Source: Eucalyptus grandis
Taxonomy: Eukaryota; Streptophyta; Magnoliopsida; Myrtales; Myrtaceae
Assembly (NCBI RefSeq): GCF_016545825.1
Contig: NC_052619.1
Location: 73,604,115-73,668,114 of the forward strand
Direction: 5' to 3'
DNA: 64,000 nt
Both the position numbers and the translations under genes were made by a program. Shown here piece by piece: positions 33,240 to 43,245 of this stretch (positions are counted from its first letter, which is position 1; each line of letters begins with the position of its first letter). The notes beneath the pieces were generated by a model, which did no database searches, was not told the DNA's origin, and worked only from the letters and a program-made list of their open reading frames with translations.

Positions 33240-33739
33240 AACCATGTTAGGCAAATGGTTAGTGTAATTAGTATGGACATAGGCTCTAGTATTTATTGAA
33301 TGTCTCTCGGAATTTTTCCCGACCCGTCTCGGGCTCCAATTAGGCATTACGAGCCTAAATTGGATTTATTGCAATTATTTATTAATTTTTATAATTAATT
33401 AATTATTTATTTATTTTTCAGAAATTAGGCCGGGATAATCAACGACCGAAATTTTATGCGATAGTTGTGGTACAGTCCATTTATTTATTTGAGCCTTACG
33501 TTGTGCTGAAATGATTTAATTATGTATTTTTAGGATTTATTCCTAAATGATTGGATTTGTGGTAATTAATTGGTAATTACCGAGCGTTGGTTCATTGCTC
33601 CAAAAATATATTCATGGGCTATCGAAAATGGTGGGAAATTCTTAAGGAAAATTACGATATTTTAGTTATGGCCAACCGTGGACCCACACACGGTTATTTT
33701 ATCGAGAATGTTGAGTTGATTGTGATAGTATAATATATC

Positions 33740-34060
33740 ATCATACGGGCTCTGATATAGCAGCTTAGTGAGAGCAGTATACTAGTGTACTATATCGACC
33801 TACGGGTGATATGGCAGCTTAGCGCGAGCATTACACTTTATCAGCTTAGAGTGAGCATCAGTGATATACTATATCAACCTACAAGCGATATAGCAGCTTA
33901 GTGAGAGTAGTATACCAGTATACTATATCGACCTATGGGCGATATGGCAGTTTAGCAAAAGCAGTATACATTTACTTTATGAGCTTAGTGCGAGCTATAC
34001 TATCTATTGTGAGCTTAGAGTGAGCAGTCCAAGATGATGGTCGGACTTTATAGATAGTAT
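33740..34060. repeat. Degenerate short repeats inside the inverted LTR
   Basis: Phrases of 65-130 bp recur: (TACTATATCGACCTA)-(GGGCGATATGGCAG)-(TTAGCGCGAGC). The same set occurs in reverse complement at 43310-43610 in the 5' LTR, with GATATAGTATAC and GCTCACCAAAGC. The repeats are thus a fixed part of this LTR family. Confidence 0.65.
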
Positions 34061-34343
34061 ATGAGATGAGCCGACGAAGAAAGGGTCGTGATGACATATA
34101 ATCGACTAGGTCGATTGATCAATGCTTTGATCTAGCATTGTGAATTGATTGATTGGTGTGATATAAGGCATCTGTGAATAACCTTGAATTGTAGGTTGGG
34201 ATTGAGGTCAATGTAAGTCATCTGACTCGTGTTGTGATTAGGTAGCCCTAAAGTGTATTGATTTCCTAATCGAGTCTTAGGAGGGTAGAACTCGCTAAGA
34301 TGTAGTCTCATTGATTATTGCATAACCAATTTTAGGCCCTTAG

Positions 34344-35006
34344 ATGGCAGCACCGGTACCTCCACTTCCTCCTCCCCCAGAGCAGTTTGGCATTCCAGAG
34401 AGCATCTCAAAGAAGGCCACTCACTTTCACATCCATCCCAACCCAGAAGGATTGGAGTACGTTTTGATAGAGTCTACAGTTTGGGTGGATGTGGGTAGAG
34501 ATAATTTGGTACCCCATGAGTATAGGTCACAGTACTGCTACTATTTTGATGGGCAACAAGTGGGTCCTGTAGCGGAAAAAGATGTACCGCGACATGTCCT
34601 AGAGGAGGCATTTGGAGTGGGGACTGCAGATCATGATAACGAAGTGGTAAACGATGCCAGAGATCCCGCGCTTGGGAGTGAGTTGACTTTTCCAGTGTAC
34701 ACAATTGAGGATGCCAACTTTTTGGAAGAGGAAGGCGAGATCTTGGAGCAGGAGAAGGAAGGACCGGAGGAGGACGAAGAGTGGGGAGTAGCTAAGGAGG
34801 AGTTTGTAGAGGAGGACGAAGAATGGGGAGTAGCGGAGGAGGAACCTGAAGAGGACGAAGAGCTTGAAGAGAATGAGGTTGATTCAGAGGAATCAGAGGA
34901 GGATCAGGATGATCCCGAGTACGACCCGAATGAGGATCGAGATCACATTCCTTTTTGTGAACCCTATGTATCTGAAGATAGGTGTGGGACTGGACCTTGT
35001 GAATAG
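34344..35006 (+). CDS. LTR-borne ORF, 220-codon protein with acidic tail, unknown function
   Basis: Intact ORF inside an LTR, in the LTR's sense direction. Residues 1-20 are Pro-rich (PPLPPPPEQFG). About 25-95 form a compact region with EYVLIEST, VWVDVGRDNLVPHEYRS and VLEEAFGVGTAD. From about 125 on the protein is dominated by Glu/Asp (repeated EEDEEWGVA), ending GTGPCE. A homologous but broken ORF is in the other LTR at 41666-41990 (minus): VVWVDKGLPHKVPHQYRS, VLEVAFGKGTVD. The start codon follows CCCTTAG, which resembles a splice acceptor, so the ORF might be an exon of an LTR-initiated transcript (inference). I do not recognise the family. It could also be a host gene fragment fixed within the LTR. 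Confidence 0.6.
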   Translation: MAAPVPPLPPPPEQFGIPESISKKATHFHIHPNPEGLEYVLIESTVWVDVGRDNLVPHEYRSQYCYYFDGQQVGPVAEKDVPRHVLEEAFGVGTADHDNEVVNDARDPALGSELTFPVYTIEDANFLEEEGEILEQEKEGPEEDEEWGVAKEEFVEEDEEWGVAEEEPEEDEELEENEVDSEESEEDQDDPEYDPNEDRDHIPFCEPYVSEDRCGTGPCE

Positions 35007-35233
35007 TATTGTAAAATACTATGAGGTGTGCCTTCTATAAAAGTTTGGTTATGAATTTCAGTATGAAAAATATGGCCCTACTTTTCTATCTCATTGTTTT
35101 ATTATCAGGGGATTTATAATTACTTCCGCATGTGCATATTTAAAATGAATGGGTGGGCAATACGTCATCAGATATCGCTTCTAAAATCGACCAAGTAGAA
35201 GGATGGGCACGTGCCCAAGATTGGGGCGTGACA

Positions 35234-37124
35234 TAAACCAACGCCTGGTATTTTCTAATTAAATACTGAAAATACTCAATTTTGGGATTAATACCCTAAA
35301 ATTACAATTCACACTCAAATTGCACAAACTAGAATTCAATTAAATAAACCAATCACACCATTGAAATCAGCACAAAATGCCGATGACTGGCTATCCTAGT
35401 TTAATTTTCGAAAATAATAATAATTAATTACCAAAATTAAATAAATAAATATCAATAAATACCAAAAATAAAAACTTAGGCTGGAAAAGCCTATTAAATA
35501 CCAAAACGGACCCATAAAATTTCCAAACCTATTCGAACAAATACTACATCTTATCTAGTCTCTAATTGCGCTACTCTAACCACCTAACATGCATAAATGA
35601 ATAATTAAATTGATAATCCGTTCTAACTAACCTCATAATCCATACTTAACATAAACTAATCAACATTTAAGCATAATTAACTCCTTAAGCAATTATTAAT
35701 GAGTAAACTCACCGGTTTTGAAATTCGATGAGTTCACGAGAACGGCAAGGAGACAAGCCACAAACTCCCAAGCGGGGGCACCAAGCGAGGCCGGGAAGGG
35801 CTCGGAAACAGGCCTTGAAACTTCAAGACCCTTGCTAGGTTTCGATTCTGGACGACGGGCTGACGAGAGAGCTGAGCTGCTGGTTCGGCGAGACAGGGCC
35901 GGCAAAGGCTGCAACGGCCCAAGCAGGGCTTCACGGCGGCAGGTGGTGGTTGAACGATGTCCATGGAGCCTCGACGTCAATCCAAGGAGCTCGGGGGATG
36001 GCGAGGAGGCTCGAGAGAGGCGGCTAGACACGACGACAACGAGCAGCTCATGCAAGCTTACAACCGAGCGAGCGACGGCAAATGCGACGGTGTTCCGGGG
36101 GCTTGGCGAGCTACTCGATGATGGAGGGAGGCTATTGGTCAGCCTCTGGACTTGTTGAGGGTCCTTTGGCCTCAAAAGTCCTCCATTTGATCATTAGATG
36201 GCCCCCCACCTTGTCTGCCCTATCCTCAGCCAAGTAACAGCCACCAAGCTTCTTTAGGAAGCCATTGAGGTGGTCCAAAAGTCCTCTCCCCATGGCCTAC
36301 GAATTTGGACTTGATTTCCCCCCAAATTGGATCAATCCTCCTCCAATTGAAGCCAAATTCGGTCCTATAGAATCCACCAAGGTATTCTCGACCAAATTGA
36401 CATTTTTCCTTGCCAATAGAACCAACTTGCATCCCAAAAACGCAATAAAAAATGGTCCCCTAAATTTTCAGAACAAAATCGGCCTTATTTTGACTTTTCT
36501 CCAAAATCTCGGTTTGCAAAAAAATCTTCGAAGGATGAATCGATATTCCTAAAACAACTTGTGACATGACAAAACTTTCAACTTTCAATTTCTGAAATTA
36601 AATTCAAATTCGAGATTAATTTCAATCTGACGCGATTTTAGCATAACCCAGCCTACCGGATCGCTTTCAGAAATTTTTAATGCAATTAACCCATGGTCGA
36701 TTTTCTTCAAGCCACAATGTACCTCTTCAACACATTGGCGACTCTCGGTTGTCGTGAAAATCTCGAGATTTCGAATATGGACACAAGGTACCAAAACGAC
36801 AAAAATCAGTCTAGTGCCGATCGACGAGAATTTTGCAATTTGATGGAATCACCCATACTTAATCATGTATCTCAGTCAAATCGACCTATCTCCAATCTCT
36901 GATCGATTTTTAATTGTGCCGTAATGACCCTTGCAGACTAGCACGGTCGAGTAGTCAATTCCTGATCGAATTCTTAAGTCTATTGCATTAAAATCCCTTA
37001 ACGGCTTTCCCAAATAAACTAGTTATCTCATGAGTGATCAGCTTAGAGAATAGCACTATAGGTGTGTCAATGAAAGGCCCAATTTATTTAATTAAAAACA
37101 GGATTGAAATTTCAAGATGTCACA
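35234..37124 (-). repeat. 3' LTR of the Gypsy element, proximal part
   Basis: Aligns closely with 43745-45711 of the 5' LTR (for example AAATTTAGGCTG-like, GGGGGCACCAAGCGAGG, GATTGACCCATGG-like) and ends CAAGATGTCACA at 37124. ORFs over 35696-36175 arise from GC-rich LTR sequence in several frames and are not called. Confidence 0.8.
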
Positions 37125-37138
37125 ACTCTTCCCATCTT
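37125..37138 (-). other. Polypurine tract of the Gypsy element
   Basis: The minus strand reads AAGATGGGAAGAGT directly before the TGTGACAT start of the 3' LTR. Confidence 0.85.
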
Positions 37139-40100
37139 ATAAAAATTTCGTCATGAGTGATCAGCTCAGAGAATAGCACTATAGCCGCGTCGATGAAAGG
37201 CTTGCAGCATGTCTTCGAGGGTTTGGATCGTCCTCTCATATTAGCCATCCCTCTGAGTATGATATGCCGTACTATATTGTAGCTTCGTTCCTAAGGTAGC
37301 CTGCAAACTCTTCCAAAAAATAGCTGTGAATCTCGAGTCTCAATCTAAAGTTATCGTCACCGGCACTCCATGCAGATAAATAATTTGACGCACGTACAAC
37401 TCTGCATGCCTATCCAAATTAAGGTCCTTTCGTACTACGATGAAATGAGCCGACTTTGTCAATCTATCGAACACTGCCCAAATGCAATCATTACTCCTCT
37501 GACTCCTCGGTAAGCTTGTCACAAAATCCATAGTGATATGCTCCCATTTCCACTCTGCTATCTCGAGAGATTGCAAAAGTCCTCCCAGCTTACAATGTTG
37601 TGCCTCCACTTGCTGATACGTCAAACACTTGGCAACATGCTTGGCGATATCTGCCTTCATACCAAACCACCAATAGTGTTGATGCAGATTCTGATACATC
37701 TTCGTACTGTCAGGATGAATGCTGTAACTGCTACGATAAGCCTACAATAAGATATCTTCCTTAAGTGCTACATCGTTAGGTACACACAATCGTCATCGGA
37801 ACTTTAGTGTTCCATCCTCAAAAATCTAAAAGTCAACCTTTCTCTTTTCAGTATCCTCTTGCAAGATTTTCTAAACATTCGGGTCTGTCGGCTGAAGCGT
37901 CTTGATTCTGATATGCACTTTCGACTCAATTCTGAGGGTGGCCATAAGATTTGAAAGGTGGCCTACCTCAAATTTGTAAACCGAATCTCAAGCCCTTTCG
38001 AGTAAAACCCATTCCCTAACTATCATATGTGCGACTGAAGATTTCCGACCCAAAGCGTCTGTGACCTTATTTGCCTTTCCAGGGTAATACAGAATATCAC
38101 AATCATAGTCTTTTAGAAGTTCTATCCAGCGACGTTGTCTCATATTTAACTCCTTCTGAGAGAATAGATACTTGAGACTTTGATGGTCAGTGAAGATCTA
38201 GAATCTTTTTCCACACAAACAATGTCTCCAAATCTTCAAAGCGAAAATGATTGCCGCGAGTTCTAAGTCGTGCATTGGGTAATTCAGCTCATGAGGTCTC
38301 AACTAACGGGAGGCGTATGCAACAACTCTACCATGTTGCATCAACACGCAACCCAGTCTTCTAAATGATGCATCACTGTAGATCTCGTATCCTCCAGGAC
38401 CAAATGGAATGGTCAACACAGGTGCGGTAGTCAACTCCTGCTTAAGCTCTTGAAAACTACACTTGCACTTGTTTGTCCACATAAATTTTTCTTCTTTCTT
38501 CAAGAGTCAAGTCAACGGCGATGCCAAAGCCGAAAATCCTTCCATGACCCTTCTATAATAGCCTGCTAAACCTAGAAAACTTCTGATTTCTATCATTGTA
38601 GTCGGTCTTGGCTAGTTGATCACTGCTTCAATCTTGGTTGAGTCCACGAAGATTCATTTGCTTGAAATCATGTAACCTAGGAATGCTACACGAGTCAACC
38701 AAAACTCGAACTTACTAAACTTAGCATACAACTCGTGAATCCTCAAAGTCTGCAGTACCATTCAAGGATGACTCTCGTGCTCCTCAACACTTCTCGAATA
38801 CACCAGAATATCATCGATGAACACGATCATGAACTGATCCAAATATTCCTTAAACACTCGGCTCATCAAATCCATAAAAGTAGATAAAGCATTCATCAAA
38901 CCGAATGGCATTACAGTGAACTCGTAATTGTCGTATCGAGTAAGAAATGTTGATTTTGGAATGTCCTCTTTCCTGATCCTCAACTGATGATAACCTTTTC
39001 TCAAGTCGATTTTGGAGAATATCGACATTCCTTGTAACTGGTCAAACAAGTCGTCAATCCTCGGGAGTGGATACTTGTTCTTGATCGTCACCTGATTGAG
39101 TTGACGATAGTCGATGCACAGATGCAACGAACCAGTTTTCTTCTTCACGAACAGACCGGTGCTCCCCAAGGTGATGCACTAGGACGTATGAATCCCTTAT
39201 CCAACAATTCTTCCATCTGCACCTTCAGTTCTTTCAACTCAAATAACGACATCCGGTAAGGAGTCTTAGAAATTGGCTCTGTCCTGAGAGCTAACTCAAT
39301 CACAAACTCGATCTCTCTCTCTCTAGCAGTAGATCTGGCAATTCCTTCGGGAATACATCTGGAAACTCTTGCACCACTGAGATATCTTCGATATTCAGCT
39401 CCTCAACTATCGTATCCACAAGAGTTGCCAGGTAACCTTGACAACCCCCATCTAACAAACGGGTTGCCTCAAGTGACGAGATCAAGGAAATTGAGGGTCC
39501 TCCTCGATTCACACTAAACTCAAAACTTCCACCTTCTAACGGGTCAAACTGAATCGCTTTACGATAGCAGTCCATCTTAGCTCGTTACTTGGTGAGCCAG
39601 TCCATGCCAATTATCAAATCAAAGTCATACATGGCTAGGACTAATAAGTCTATCATTCCCTCTCGCTTACCAATCACTAACTTGCAACCAGGACAACCCA
39701 ATGCAACTAACACCTTATCCTTTAACGGTGTAGATATACTAACCACTGACTCCAGCAACTCAAGACTTAATCCTATCAGCTTAACATATTGCTCAGCAAT
39801 AAAAGAATGAGTCGCGCTAGGGTCGAATAAAGCATAAGCAACATGATCGTTCAGCGAAACCGTACCTGTAATTACATCGACGTGTTTTTTGCCTGACCTC
39901 TTGTGATGGCGTACACTGTCCCTTGAGCTAAGGGTCTAATCCGTCCATCCTATGGTGTGTTCTGCGGCACGAATCCTCTTATCTGACCCATTGGTGGTGG
40001 CGGCGGTAACTGCTATTGTCCTCTTGGTCTTCTAGGACAATCTCTAGCTATGTGACCCTGTTGGCCACATTCAAAACAAGCACCCATCCATCGGGGGCAC

Positions 40101-41365
40101 GGGGTCGAACCATGTCACCTTCCACAAAAGTGACATACACCGTTCTGACTTGGCCCTGACTTGCCAACTCCACCCTTCCTATTGGGCGAAATGTGGAATC
40201 TTCCTTCGGTCATAGGCTTTTTCCCATACTGATTCCCATCTCGTTTAGATCCAAACCGCGACCCAAATGCAGTGGCTCGTTCATTCTGATCTCTCTCTAT
40301 CAGTTGGGCTCGTTCATAAAGATCGTTATAGTTCTTCAGATTCAATGGCACCAGCGGGCTTCTCACTTCCGGTCTGAGCCCATCTCTAAACCTTCTAGCT
40401 CGGTTCACCGGATTTTCGATCAGTTCGGGGGCATACTATGATAGTTCAGCAAACTTCGCTTCATACTGATCTACAATCATTGAACCTTGGCGAAAGCGCT
40501 GGAATTCTGCCATCTTCAATTCTCTGACACTGTTGGAGAAGTACTTGTTGTTGAAGACTTCAACAAAGGCATTCCACTCCAGGACTACACCTTTAGAGAA
40601 TACTATTCATTGGGTGGCTCTCTACCAAGTACTCGCAATTCCCTGCAGCTAGTAGGTTACAAGGACTATCTTCTCCGTCTCGATGCACATTAGCAGTGCA
40701 AAGGCCTTCTCCAAGCCTTGGATCCATAGAGCTGCAGCTTCGGGGTCTCCTGCCCTAGAGAACTTCTGTGGGTTCAATTTTAGAAACTGTTCCACCAACT
40801 TATGCATCGGTCTCCCAAATGACCACGTTCCTCGGTGAACCTTAGCAGTACAACGACAGTCTGCGCCAGCTGACAGCAAAGCATCCACGGTGGCATTAGT
40901 GGCAACTATGGTAGCGGTCGCTGAAGCGGCAATACTGGCAGCTTGAATCTGAGCCTACCGATCCATCTTATTTCCCAGCAACTCGAGCGCTTGCATGATC
41001 CCAACAAACCTTGGAGCATCAGGGGCTACTACCCCAGCACCAATAGGAGGCGATGCTAATCCACTAGCGCTAGCTTAAGCTAGCACTCTACCATGGCCTC
41101 CTCAAGTATTGATCCTCGTTGGCATCCTACCCTGAGTCATAGGCCTAATGGTACGCTTTCTAGGAGTCCCCTACTCCTGATCACTCATTCTGAAAGTTTT
41201 CTACTAAAACCTGCCTTCCAATTCCACACAAAATTAGAAGTTGAGCGATCCACACAAACAAACAATTCTACCAATCAGCTATCATAGACATGCACCAGCA
41301 TGAAATAAAGACATTTCCTACTAATTATTCCATAAGCCATCGCACATTATCCCTTCAACTATCAA

Positions 41366-41380
41366 CCAGCTCTGATACCA
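41366..41380 (-). other. Primer-binding site of the Gypsy element
   Basis: The minus strand reads TGGTATCAGAGCTGG, complementary to the 3' end of plant initiator Met tRNA, 13 nt inside the 5' LTR end. It confirms the orientation and the LTR border. Confidence 0.9.
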
Positions 41381-41665
41381 CTCTAGGCGGGGATGTCACG
41401 CCCCGATCCTTTGAGCGCGTGCCCATCTCTCGGTTTTTCGATTTAATTGCGATGTCCCAGGACGCGACGCCAACCCATTCATTTTCATGTGCATACGGAA
41501 GGGAATAAATAAATCCCCAGACAACAACAAGATGGGATAGAAAAGCAGGGCCACAAATTTTTCAAGCCACAACACACTCATATACATATCAAACGAAGTC
41601 ATATACAATCTTAGCCGATATATACAAGGTCTGCCAAAAGGGGGGGTTAGAGTGCTACAGGTCCT

Positions 41666-41990
41666 CTAAACATTCGAGTCTTCAACTGAATACTCCAGGG
41701 ACCCTAGATTCGACAAACTCGGGTCCACCACTGAACCATCAGAAGGGTCTACCGTACCCTTGCCAAAAGCTACCTCCAGCACCGACATAGGGACCTCAGA
41801 TTTTAGTATGGGCCCTTCTCTCTGTCCATTCCGCTCATGACGGTACCACGATCTGTATTGATGGGGTACCTTATGGGGTAGACCCTTATCAACCCAAACC
41901 ACGGACCTCCTGAGTTCATAGACCCAACCCATTGGGTTCCCATGAAGCAGAATATAATATACATGCTCAGTGACCTTCTTCGACTAGCCA
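41666..41990 (-). pseudogene. Broken copy of the LTR-borne ORF
   Basis: Homologue of the ORF at 34344-35006. The first codons (PPECFG) are followed by a stop. The conserved part is then open (VVWVDKGLPHKVPHQYRSW; GPILKSEVPMSVLEVAFGKG) and ends at a stop after VEDSNV, before the acidic tail would begin. The two copies share the same position within the LTR. Confidence 0.75.
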
Positions 41991-42299
41991 AAACACTCGG
42001 GAGGTACAGTTATCTAAGGACCTGTAAATGTTATCCCACAATGGGGTGAGACAACATCTCAGCAAGTTCACCCCCTAAACTCCGACTAAGAAGGAAATAC
42101 GCCCCAATGGCTGCCTAAGCACAAGTACAAGTTAGAGGACATACCTTTACCTCCGTTTCTTCCTGTAAGTCAATATGATTTATAAAATCATCCAATCAAT
42201 TCAATTCAGATCAAACATCGATCAGTCGTTTCATTCGACTCCTTACTATCAAGACCATCTCTCGGTCAACCCATTCAATACTATCTATAAAGTTCGATC

Positions 42300-43245
42300 T
42301 GAAAGGGCTATTAACAACACCTAGAGTGGGGTGAATAAGTGTGAACAAAAATTTTCGCAATGTTCAGTAGAAGTAATTTGCTTTTAGAAAATGACAGACT
42401 TTAAATGAGTTCAAACTTAAACAGTTAGATAAAATTGCGAACAAGATAAAGAGTTTAGAGAAGAGAATAAGAACACAAGGTTTATAGTGATTCGGCTTAG
42501 ATCAAGCCTACATCCACTCTCCCACGCTGATAGCTCACTAGCTGGGTTCCACTAAGAAATAAAAAATATTTTACAACTTGGTGATCTCGACTTGATAGTG
42601 AAGAGTTTGCTTCTATTTCACGAAGTCACTCTATATGTTTTTCTCTCTTTTAAGTATGTATTTGAGCTCGGTGAAATAACGAGAAACTAGGAAGCTTTAG
42701 ACTTTGAAATTTTTCTCTCACACCTTCTATCGAACAACTGGAGAGTCATCTTTAAATACTCCTTCATGCCTTCTCGACCGTTGGCACTTTCCAAATGAAT
42801 TCTTCCAATCAACCCGTTGGACAAAATCAATCAAGGAGATCTCGAGCCGTTTGATGATTGAGATGAAAGCCCGTTAATCATGTTCGCCCATACAATCAGG
42901 AGCTTGGTTTCCATAAGTAAAACTTTCCAAGTTTGCTTGCCTTCCAAAAGATTGGGATATCGAAATTGATTCCAATAAAGGTAGACAATAATGTAGGTGT
43001 TATATCCAACCAGAAAGCCATCCATAAACTATACGAACCGAACTCTTGAAGAAATAAAGATAATCTTGTGTCTGGATAAGTCTTCATTCTTCAGTAGCGT
43101 TCAGTCTAGAATATGTCAATGTGGAAAGACTTTGAACCTAAAGTCTGGCGGTCTTCAAACTTTGACACTAAATTCTGGAAGTCTTCAAAAGAGAATTTGG
43201 ATAAGTTTTGTCAATTTCAAAACAATAGAGAAGTTTTCTCCAACA
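42300..43245. mobile_element. Copia-type solo LTR nested in the Gypsy 5' LTR
   Basis: 946 bp from TGAAAGGGCTATTAACA to TTTTCTCCAACA, flanked by a perfect 5-bp duplication CGATC (42295-42299 and 43246-43250). The phrase AACACCTAGAGTGGGGTGAATAAGTG near the start, split here as AACACCTAGAG and GGGGTGAATA, is typical of plant Copia LTRs. No internal region remains. It was formed by LTR-LTR recombination after insertion into the Gypsy LTR, so it is younger than the Gypsy element. Confidence 0.9.

Larger units (their letters stand above)
33240..35233 (+). repeat. Gypsy LTR piece in inverted orientation
   Basis: Ends GGGGCGTGACA at 35233 on the plus strand, so this LTR reads on the plus strand, opposite to the rest. 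Its left part matches the reverse complement of 43310-43930. The middle (33740-34060) holds degenerate repeats with AGCTTAG(T/A)G(A/C)GAG and GTATACTATAT words. The right part holds the ORF at 34344-35006. The junction at about 35234 joins directly to minus-orientation LTR sequence. Confidence 0.7.
37125..41393 (-). pseudogene. Gypsy internal region: broken gag-pol
   Basis: Minus strand, in order. Gag runs about 40888-39990 (FLKLNPQKFSRAGDP, EYEAKF-like, then zinc knuckle CFECGQQGHIARDC) with stops. The protease region runs about 39880-39590 (LFDPSATHSFIA, then IIGMDWL). RT spans about 39290-38762 ([19 protein letters not shown]; a 1-bp loss just before LFVKKK shifts the frame; [32 protein letters not shown]). 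RNase H runs about 38503-38100 ([26 protein letters not shown]). Integrase runs 37699-37205 (LHQHYWWFGMK, KSAHFI, then degraded). The end of integrase and any chromodomain are missing. The protease site reads DPSA where active relatives have D-[ST/P]-G-A. Confidence 0.9.

Noticed and set aside
35696..36175. Paired 146- and 159-codon ORFs on both strands
   Set aside because: A GC-rich block of the Gypsy LTR. The matching block at 44224-44535 is open in different lengths, with no frame-specific conservation.
41366..41380. tRNA gene, because of initiator-Met tRNA complementarity
   Set aside because: Only the 15-nt primer-binding site is present; there is no cloverleaf.
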